A stretch of 64,000 bases of DNA, from the NCBI GenBank assembly GCA_041071465.1, contig CP163498.1:3304001-3368000 (forward strand), in the 5' to 3' direction. Every line of letters starts with the position of its first letter. Within the stretch, counting starts at the first letter, position 1. A model generated the notes under the pieces. That model searched no databases and was not told the origin of the DNA. It saw only the letters and a list, made by a program, of their open reading frames with translations. This document shows positions 56,941 to 64,000 of the stretch, piece after piece. A program made the position numbers and the translations under genes. The DNA comes from Pseudomonas putida (lineage in GTDB: Bacteria > Pseudomonadota > Gammaproteobacteria > Pseudomonadales > Pseudomonadaceae).

Positions 56941-57305
56941 AGCCGCGTCAGTGCGGCTTCACCTTGCTGGAAGTGACCGTGGCCTTGGCGATTGCTGCCG
57001 TGCTGGCCGTCATCACCAGCCAGGTTCTGCGCCAGCGCCTGGCGGTGCAGGAAAACCTGCAGCAGCACCGCCTTGGCCTGCTGTGCGCGCGCGAGCTGCA
57101 AACCCGCTTTGCCGTCGAACAGTATTGGCCTGCTGCCAATCAGGTGAATGGCGAGCTGAGCCAGGGCGGCTTGCCATGTCATTGGCAACTGCAACTGCGC
57201 CGTACCGGGGTGCGCGACTTACGCCGTGGTGAACTGCGGCTTTTCGCCGACCGCGACCAGCGCCTGCCGTTGGGCCAGTACACCGTGTTTCTGGAGCGCC
57301 CATGA
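56937..57305 (+). CDS. gspI: Type II secretion minor pseudopilin GspI
   Basis: 122 residues. The leader MKPRQCG|FTLLEVTVALAIAAVLAVI has Glu at +5, and the short C-terminal domain ends in RLPLGQYTVFLERP. It nucleates the pseudopilus tip with GspJ and GspK. The ATG at 56937 overlaps the restored gspH stop, and its stop overlaps gspJ as ATGA. Confidence 0.88.
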   Translation: MKPRQCGFTLLEVTVALAIAAVLAVITSQVLRQRLAVQENLQQHRLGLLCARELQTRFAVEQYWPAANQVNGELSQGGLPCHWQLQLRRTGVRDLRRGELRLFADRDQRLPLGQYTVFLERP

Positions 57306-57892
57306 AACGCTACCAGGCGGGCCTGACCCTGATCGAACTGATGGTCGCCCTGGCCCTGACCGCCTTGCTTGGCATCATGCTCGCCGCCTTGGTCAATGGC
57401 TGGCTCAAGGTGCGCGAACGCCTGCTGGTGACCACGCAGGAAAGCTCGGTGCTGGAGTTCTGCCTGGCCCTGGAGCGGCGGTTCGACAGCCCGGTACTGC
57501 GCCGGGTCTACGACCAGCGCCTACCCCTGGCCAGCCGCTGGCTGGACTGGCAGCCCGCCAGCCACCAGTTGCTGTGGGTCGCCAGCACCGGCCTACCCGC
57601 AGCCGAAGGCGGATCGCGCCTGCAACGCCAGCGCCTGCGCTTCGAGGCCCGTGAGCAGCGCCTGCTGCTGGAAAGTTCGGCCGACCTTTACGCCGCCGCT
57701 GCCCCTCGATGGATACAGCGTGAACGGCTCGACCGGGTCAGTGCAATGAATGTTCTGTACTACCAGGGCGGCCGCTGGCTGGCCTGGCCTTCCGATCAAC
57801 CGGCGCACCCCGGCCGTGGTGTGCGCCTGGAACTGCAGCGTGATGGAGCCCCTTATGTCTGCACCTTCGCCCTCCCATGGGGGCGCTCATGA
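57302..57892 (+). CDS. gspJ: Type II secretion minor pseudopilin GspJ
   Basis: 196 residues. The leader MKRYQAG|LTLIELMVALALTALLGIML carries the prepilin Glu at +5. The body (ESSVLEFCLALERRFDSPVLR; RLRFEAREQRLLLESSADLY; VSAMNVLYYQGGRWLAWP) fits GspJ. It is coupled to gspI and gspL by ATGA overlaps. Confidence 0.9.
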   Translation: MKRYQAGLTLIELMVALALTALLGIMLAALVNGWLKVRERLLVTTQESSVLEFCLALERRFDSPVLRRVYDQRLPLASRWLDWQPASHQLLWVASTGLPAAEGGSRLQRQRLRFEAREQRLLLESSADLYAAAAPRWIQRERLDRVSAMNVLYYQGGRWLAWPSDQPAHPGRGVRLELQRDGAPYVCTFALPWGRS

Positions 57893-58962
57893 AACGTGAA
57901 TGGCGGCGGCCGTCGGCCCAGCCATGGCTATTGCTGCGGCCGGGCGGGGTCTGGCAGTGGGCACTGGTCAAGGGCGGTATCGTGCAATGTGATGGGCAGG
58001 GTGAGCCGCCGGCAAACCTGCAGGCGCGTATTGCGTTGGTCCTGCCTGCCGAGGCCTGCAGCCATTTCCGCGTGCCGGCCCCGCCCGGCCTCAAGCGCGA
58101 AGAATGGCCGTTGCTGCTCGAAGACCGCCTGCTACAGGCCACGGATGAGGTGGCCTGTGCCTGCCTGGCCCGTGAGCCCGGGCACCTTCGCCTGTTGGTC
58201 GTGGCGCGTCAGCAATTGGACGACTGGCGCGGGCAATGTGCTGAATGGGGTTTGCAGGTGGAGCGTTGCTGGGCCGAGTTGCAGTTACTGCCATTGCCCG
58301 AGGCAGGGGGCGCCTGGTTATGGCAACGCACCCCCGGCATGTCCTTGTACAAAGGGCTGAGCGAAGACGGGCAGGAACACTGGCTGGCTTGGCCAGATGC
58401 CTTGGGTAACGCGCCGTCGCACCCGTGGGACGAGTTGCACAAGACATCGCTGAGCGGTAACTGGCCAACTGCGTTTGCATCGCTCGACTCACTGCCTGGC
58501 CTGTTCGATCGCGACCGCAAGGCGCGCGCTTTGCCGGTGCCGTCCCGCCAGCAACAGCGGCTGCTTGCGGCTTGCCTGGTGCTGGCAGCGGTTTGGGCGG
58601 GGCTTTGGTTGAGCCAGCAATGGCGCCAGGCGCAACTCTGGCGCAGCCAGGTCATTGCCGTGACTGGCGAGCAAGCCAGCCCCCGGCATGCCGCACAGGC
58701 ACTCAAGGGCCTGCGCGAGCGTGCGCTGCAACAGCAACTGCGCACCCGTCAGCTGGACGACCTGCAAGTACGTTTGCAGGCCTGGATGCGTGAAAACCCC
58801 GGTTGGCGCCTGCAGGCGGTGCGTTTCGATGGACAACGCTGGCACCTGAGTCTGGCAGGCGAGGGCAGTACGCCGCCATGGAGCGACATGGCCGCTGCCG
58901 CTGGCGCCACGGTGCAGATTCAAGGCGACCAAGTGATCTTCGACCTGGGAGCGGCCTCATGA
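57889..58962 (+). CDS. gspL: Type II secretion inner-membrane protein GspL
   Basis: 357 residues. A cytoplasmic actin-like domain (WLLLRPGGVWQWALV..; EWPLLLEDRLLQATDEVACA) occupies residues ~1-215, one membrane helix lies near 227-247 (LLAACLVLAAVWAGLWLS), and a ferredoxin-like periplasmic domain follows. It recruits GspE to the platform. I chose ATG 57889, overlapping the gspJ stop; ATG 57877 is also open. Confidence 0.85.
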   Translation: MKREWRRPSAQPWLLLRPGGVWQWALVKGGIVQCDGQGEPPANLQARIALVLPAEACSHFRVPAPPGLKREEWPLLLEDRLLQATDEVACACLAREPGHLRLLVVARQQLDDWRGQCAEWGLQVERCWAELQLLPLPEAGGAWLWQRTPGMSLYKGLSEDGQEHWLAWPDALGNAPSHPWDELHKTSLSGNWPTAFASLDSLPGLFDRDRKARALPVPSRQQQRLLAACLVLAAVWAGLWLSQQWRQAQLWRSQVIAVTGEQASPRHAAQALKGLRERALQQQLRTRQLDDLQVRLQAWMRENPGWRLQAVRFDGQRWHLSLAGEGSTPPWSDMAAAAGATVQIQGDQVIFDLGAAS

Positions 58963-59345
58963 ACCGGGACTGGCTGCAGCGTCATCGCTTGACGTTTGCC
59001 TGGGCATTGATTGCCCTGTTGCTGGCCTTCCTGGCCCTGCGCGCAGGCGTCGAGCAGTGGCGCGAGCTCAGCCTGTGGCGCGGGCTGGCCGAACAGGCCG
59101 CCGGCCTGCACGGCGGGCCGGGGTTGAGCCTGGAGCGGTTGCGCCAGTCGGCCCATGCGCGGCAGATCGAGCTGGCCGACGTCGATGCCCAAGGCAACGC
59201 CTGGCAGTTGCGCGGCGAGGTGGCCGATGAGCAAGCGCTGCAAGGGTGGTTGCAGAGCTTGCGTGCAGAAGGCGTTCAGACCTTGCAATGGGGGCTGGAG
59301 CAGCATGGCAAGGGGTTGCAGTTCGACGTGGTGGTGCAGCCATGA
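58959..59345 (+). CDS. gspM: Type II secretion inner-membrane protein GspM
   Basis: 128 residues. A single membrane helix (LTFAWALIALLLAFLALRAG, ~residues 10-29) precedes a small ferredoxin-like periplasmic domain (EVADEQALQGWLQSLRAEGV). It stabilises GspL. The ATG overlaps the gspL stop and the stop overlaps gspN, both as ATGA. Confidence 0.8.
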   Translation: MNRDWLQRHRLTFAWALIALLLAFLALRAGVEQWRELSLWRGLAEQAAGLHGGPGLSLERLRQSAHARQIELADVDAQGNAWQLRGEVADEQALQGWLQSLRAEGVQTLQWGLEQHGKGLQFDVVVQP

Positions 59346-60001
59346 GGCGCGGCAGCGTGGTGTGGATGTGTTTGGTTTTCGCACTGACATTGCTCGTGGA
59401 ACTGCCTGCCGATTGGTTGGCGCGCGGGCTTGGCCTGCCCGCGCGTGATGTCAGTGGCAGCCTGTGGCAAGGCCAGGCGCAGCAGTTGGGGCCACTCGGG
59501 CCGTTGCGCTGGACAGTACAGCCTTGGCGCCTGCAGGCAAGCGCACAGTTGGGCTTGCAGGGCCAAGGCTGGCACCTGCGCGGCGAAGGTTGGCCGTGGC
59601 GTTGGCGGCTGGAAGCAGCAGCCATGGGCCCCCAGGCAACTGTACACATGGATTATCGGTTGGCCGGGCAGTGGCAGGGCACGCTGCGTATGCAGGGGGC
59701 GGGCAGCGAGTGTCAAGCCAGCGAAGGCCGGCTGACAGTGGCTGATCTTGCCCTGAGCGAGCCATGGTCGCTGGGCTTGGGGCAGGGTTGGCTGGAAATG
59801 GATTGCCGCAGCGGCTGGCACCTGCGCGGGCAGTTGGCGCAGCCGGGGCAGCATCAATTGAGCGTGGATGCCGACCTGCCCGGGGGCCGGGCACAGGTGC
59901 TGTTCGAGCTGCAGCCAGAGGCGGCGTTGACCCCATTGTTGCGGGGCGCCCAATGGCTTGGGCCACAGGCACTGGTGGGGCAGCGAGACCTTCGCTGGTA
60001 G
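59342..60001 (+). CDS. gspN: Type II secretion protein GspN
   Basis: 219 residues. An N-terminal membrane helix (VVWMCLVFALTLLVELPADWL) is followed by a periplasmic region containing the GspN-type signature SGSLWQGQAQQLGPLGPLRWTVQPW and Trp-rich strands. Its role in secretion is not well defined, and many systems lack it. It is the last gene of the operon and is convergent with the haemagglutinin gene, 70 bases away. Confidence 0.8.
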   Translation: MRRGSVVWMCLVFALTLLVELPADWLARGLGLPARDVSGSLWQGQAQQLGPLGPLRWTVQPWRLQASAQLGLQGQGWHLRGEGWPWRWRLEAAAMGPQATVHMDYRLAGQWQGTLRMQGAGSECQASEGRLTVADLALSEPWSLGLGQGWLEMDCRSGWHLRGQLAQPGQHQLSVDADLPGGRAQVLFELQPEAALTPLLRGAQWLGPQALVGQRDLRW

Positions 60002-60071
60002 GCGACAAGGTTGCTACTGCATGGCGACACTGTCGATGCGGAAGCAACCTTGCGTTGGGTCGCGCTTGTGG

Positions 60072-63000
60072 CTATTGCTTCTTGCCCTGCACACTCGAAG
60101 CCCATTGCTCGCTGCGGCTATGCCCACTGGTTCTCAACAACCCAAGGTCCAGCGCATTCTCGCCATCCGCTGCCCCTTTGCCCTTGGCCATATCGGCGAT
60201 TGCCGTGCCCAGGTCCACCGGTGAGTTGGACGCATCGATCGATACGTCCCGGCGATAGTCATTACCGCTCAGCGTTTCTTGAGTGATCGAGTCGGCGTCG
60301 AGCCCCACGGCGCCCCTGGCCGACTGCAAACGTGCCCCCACCAGATGAGCGTTGCCACCCACCTGCAGGTCGATACCATCGCTGCCTTTGAGCGTGGCCT
60401 GATGGGCCACGCTGTCACGCTGCACGTGCGAAACGTCGAGGCTTAGGGTCGGCGAGAGCCCTGGGTCTGCCTTGCTCAAGGCGGAGCCGGCTTTTTTCTC
60501 GACCTTGCCCCCCAGAGGCCCGGCCACCGAAGTGGCCGCGTTGACATAGCCCTGCGGGTTTTTCTCCTGGCTCAGCCTGGCATCCCCTTTGACGCTCAGG
60601 GTGTCGACGCGGTCCTTGCGGCTGGCGATACGCAGGTCACCGTCGATCACGCCACCAATATGCCCCGCTACCAGGGTGGCGCCTTCGATGCGGGTATCGC
60701 CGCGGCTTTGCAGGTCGATGCGCTCGGCGCGCAGGTCATTGGCATTCCAGGTGAGGTTGTCGCGCTTGTCGAACTCTACCTTGAGGCGGCCATGCAGGCC
60801 GCGGGTATCCAGCGCGCCCTTGGCCATGTCGAAACCGGCGCCGGCGGTGATGTCGAGGTTGTCGCGTCGCTCCTGGTTGGAAGAGGCTTCCACCAGCATG
60901 CCGCCGTTCGAAGCGTCGAGGGTCATTCGTTCGGTCGAGGCCTGAAGGCCTTGCAGGTGCAGGGCGATATCCTCGCGGGCGTTGCTGCTCAGGGTCAGTG
61001 CGCCGTTGCTGGCAAACTGGGCATCAATCGCCTGGTGTGCATTTTCTTCCTGTTTGCCGTGGCTGAAGTGGCCACCCAATGCTCCCCCTTGGTCGTGCCT
61101 GCCTTGACCGCCAGCTCCAGGCCGCCGCCCAGCTTGGCGCCTGTGGCTTGCTGGGTATTGCTGGCGGCCTTGACCCGCAGTTGGCCGCCGCTCTGCACCA
61201 GGATGTCGCCAACCTTGGCCTCGCGGCTGCCAATGCGGGTACCTTCGAGCAGCAGGTCGGCACCGCTGGTCAGTCGCACCTCGCCCTTGGCGTCGACTTG
61301 TGCCACTTGAGCCGTGCTCTGCGTGCTCAGCGTTTGACTGTGGTCGAGATAGCCACGGCCATTGACGCCGGTGCTGCCCGGACGGTTGCCAACTTTGGCC
61401 CAGGCATTGCCATCGAGCTGGCGTGACTGTTGTTCGGCCTGGTCGGTCGCCTGTGACAAGGTTAGAGAGCCAGCACTGTGCATGACCACGCTACCTTCGC
61501 CGCCATCGATGCGGGCCCCTTCGTAGCGGCCATCGCTGCCCAGCTGTACCTGGATACCCTGTTGCCCGTACAGGCTGCCGGGCACGGCGGTGCAGGCGAT
61601 ATCCTTGCTTTCCAGCGACCCTCCCTGGCCAGCGGCGCGTACGTTCAGGTCCTCGCCGGTGCTGGTGTCCAGGCGCACGTCGCCGCCATAGGCCAGGCGT
61701 TGCACGGTCACTTCCTGGGTGTTCTCGGCCGCGTGCATCTGGTGCTGCTGCGCCTCGATCTGCAGCGCGCCGGCGTTGGCCTGCCAAGCTGTTCCCTGGT
61801 CTGCGAGGGTGTCGGCCTTGACCTCGACCTTGGCCCCGGAAAACTCGCTCACCCGAGCCAAGCTGCGACGCTGGTTTTCCAGGCGCTTGAGGTGTTCGAC
61901 GGTCATGTCGGCACCGATGCTGGGTGGCGCCATGGCATCTTCGGGCGAGGCTTGCTGGAAGCGTGCGGCTTCCTCACCCAGCACCAGGCGTTCGATGGGG
62001 CGGGTAAGGTCGCGGTACTCGACACTGGCGCCCAGGCTGGCAGACCAGTTGTCACGGCTTTGCTCATGTTCCTGGGTATCCTGCAGCGCGCGGTTATCGA
62101 TGCGTTCGGCGGTCACCTGCAGGGAGTTGCCGGCCTCGACGTGCGCGGTCTCGGTGAGCAGTGCATCACTGCGCAATTTCAGATCGCCGCTGGCCTGCAA
62201 CGCGCTGCGCTGCACCTTGCTCTCGCGCTCGGTCTGCACCTCACGGTTGTGATGGCCTTCGAACAAACTGCCCAAGCGGTCGATGCCGCCGGTTACCGTC
62301 AACCCGCCACCGCTATGGGTGGTAGTGGTGGTCGCGTCACGCTCATTACGGGCCGCACCCAGCGTCACTTCCTGAGCCTGTACGTCGAGGTCGCCGGCAG
62401 TGGCCTGGACCTTGCTGCCCTTGACCTGCAGGTGCGCGCCACTGTTCATGCCCACCGAGGCGCCCTTAAGCTCACTGGCAACCTGGTGGGTGGTGCGCTG
62501 CTTGCTGGTGCTGTTGGCGACCTCATATGCCACGCCAGCCGCGTACTGGCGGGATTCTGGCTTGCCATCCTCGGCTTCCTGGGTTTGCCTGGCGCTGGCC
62601 GTGAAGCCGCGTTGCTGGTCGCGGGTTTCGCGTTCATCGACCGATTGTGCACTGCCAATCAGCAGGTCGCCTTTGGCCTCCACTTGCAGGTGTTTGCCCG
62701 CTTCGACCTTGGCGCCCTGAATGCGCAATTCTTCGGCACTGGCCAGGCGCAGGTTGCTGGCCGAGCTGACGTCGCTGACCAGCACCTGCTGTTTGCGGTC
62801 TGTACCTTCGTGTTCGCTGCCAATCAGGCCGAACAGTTTGCTGTCGCTGGAGCGGTTGGTGGAGGTGCTGCTGGCGTGGTCTGCCTCGATGGCCAGCGAA
62901 CCTTTTTCGCTGTAGAGCACGGCGTCCTGCTTGCCGTGCACGCTGCTGCCGGTGATAGCGACCTGCTCGGCAGCCACGGTGAGCTTGCCCTCGCTGGCGA

Positions 63001-64000
63001 CCGTGCTGCCTGCAACGGCCTTGCCCTCGGTGTCCTTGCCTTGGCGATCACCAAAGAAGGTGCCCGATACCAGGTCGCCGCGATAGTCGCGTTTGGTTCC
63101 GCGTTCCTGCAATGTGGTGGTGCCGATGTCTGCCTGTTTTGCCTGGATGGCCAAATCGCCGCGGCTGTGCAGGCTGCTGCCTTGCACATCGAGCTTGCCG
63201 CTTGCCTTGATCGCCATGTGCTTGGCGCCGAGCGTACTGCCCTTTGCGGTTTCCTTGAGCTGGTCGGTATCGCTGTCACCGCGCCATAAATCCTTGCGGT
63301 GGCGCACCTGCTCTTCAGTGCGCTGGCTATCGATGCCGGCCACGATGTCCAGGCCGGCGCCACTGTCGACGATCAGCTCGTTGCCTGCGTCCACCTTTGC
63401 TGCAGCCAGGCGCATGTCCTCGCCAGACTGCAACAGCACGCTGTCGCTGCCCTGCAATTGACTGCCCTGCTGCTGTTGGTGAGTGGTGGTGGTTTTGCGG
63501 CTGTAGGTTTCGCGGGTGATGAACAAGAACTTCTTGTTCCAGCTGTCGTTGTTGTGCTCGATGTGCTTGCGGGTCTGGGCGTCCAGTGTGAGCTTCTTGC
63601 CGGCGCGGGCTTCGATGCTTGCGGCCTGGCCGTTGACCGCATCAAGTATCAGGTCATCGGCAGCGGTGAGTTTCAGTGTACCGCGCTCGCTACGTAGCTC
63701 GGTGGGGTTGTCGACGTTGCCGCTGATATGCAAACCGCCTGCCGATTGGATGTCGACGCCCTCGGTGCCCATGACCTGTGATGCCCCCATGCGCACTCCC
63801 GCGCCTTCGGCAGTGCTCACCACACGGATACGCCCAGCGCGCATTGCACCGAACAGGCTGGCATCAATGCTCGAAGAGGGGCTGGGCAGGTGTTCCACAA
63901 CGTCGCCACTGCGACTGTCCACACGGTTGCGACCAACCGTGATGTTGAGCGCTTCGCCGGCCGTGAGCAGGCCTTTGCTGTCCACGCGCGGTGCAATCAG
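60072..64000 (-). CDS. Filamentous-haemagglutinin-like (TpsA) protein, C-terminal ~1300 residues; frameshifted, cut by window edge
   Basis: The minus-strand frame is open from the window edge and continues to 60072. It is composed of haemagglutinin-type beta-helix repeats (GSSVHGKQDAVLYSEKGSLAI, LEAGKHLQVEAKGDLLIGSA-like units), with Ser-, Thr-, Asp- and Gln-rich composition. The N-terminal TPS secretion domain lies outside the window. The frame breaks near 61070 (KGEHWVATS against KGEHWGGHFSHGKQEENAHQ): one added G in the GGG run at 61072-61074 joins the two halves. The protein ends ASSVQGKKQ with no VENN motif, no toxin-like domain and no immunity gene downstream, so an adhesin is more likely than a contact-dependent toxin. 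Confidence 0.8.

Noticed and set aside
59451..60105. Minus-strand frames that might extend or follow the haemagglutinin gene as an immunity protein
   Set aside because: They lie antisense to gspN, lack ribosome sites and show no plausible composition; the gspN frame fits its family.

Overview
The window is chromosomal DNA from a fluorescent pseudomonad, most probably the Pseudomonas putida group. The evidence is the high-GC codon usage, the complete Entner-Doudoroff/glucose-uptake block in the order gap-edd-glk-gltR-gltS-gtsABCD-oprB-mutarotase-hexR-zwf-pgl-eda, an arcDA pair, and the many short REP palindromes (arms reading GTAGGAGCGGCC or TTCGCGGG) typical of P. putida. I know this gene order from P. 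putida; I could not run a search, so the strain is not identified.

Layout. 1-4284: the start of the anaerobic arginine deiminase operon (arcA cut by the window edge, arcD) on the minus strand, a second ArcD-like antiporter divergent from it, and a small DUF454 membrane protein. 4339-9396: a haem-acquisition unit on the minus strand (Fur box, ECF sigma factor, FecR-type anti-sigma, TonB-dependent haem receptor, haem oxygenase). 9598-26783: glucose uptake and the Entner-Doudoroff pathway, with HexR boxes between gap and edd and a probable third upstream of zwf. 26936-36826: leuA with a possible leucine-rich leader peptide, an M23 peptidase, xseA, a LysR regulator beside a TauE-type permease, a small two-CxxC protein, guaB and guaA. 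37031-44807: a Tat-exported multicopper oxidase, tadA, mltF, purL and a short NIF3-like protein. 44848-60001: a second-type tatABC set, gspK, a PhoX-family phosphatase, and a divergent operon beginning with a SoxB/5'-nucleotidase-like protein followed by gspC-D-E-F-G-H-I-J-L-M-N. 60072-64000: the C-terminal part of a very large filamentous-haemagglutinin-like protein running off the window.

How it fits together. Glucose enters through OprB, is bound by GtsA and imported by GtsBCD, phosphorylated by Glk, and degraded by Zwf, Pgl, Edd and Eda to pyruvate and glyceraldehyde-3-phosphate, which Gap oxidises. HexR (sensing 2-keto-3-deoxy-6-phosphogluconate) and the GltR/GltS two-component system control it. 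The 45-60 kb region looks like a phosphate-scavenging export route: a Tat-signal PhoX phosphatase next to its own tatABC and a type II secretion system, with a run of PHO-box-like repeats in the divergent promoter. The first gene of the secretion operon encodes a SoxB-like fold in which the expected metal-binding motifs are missing. This is the least ordinary part of the window.

Quality caution. Five genes that should be intact (gtsA, purL, phoX, gspH, the haemagglutinin) each carry what looks like a single missing base, three of them in homopolymer runs. This pattern points to uncorrected consensus errors in the assembly rather than real gene decay. No tRNA, rRNA, CRISPR array, insertion sequence or integrase was seen.
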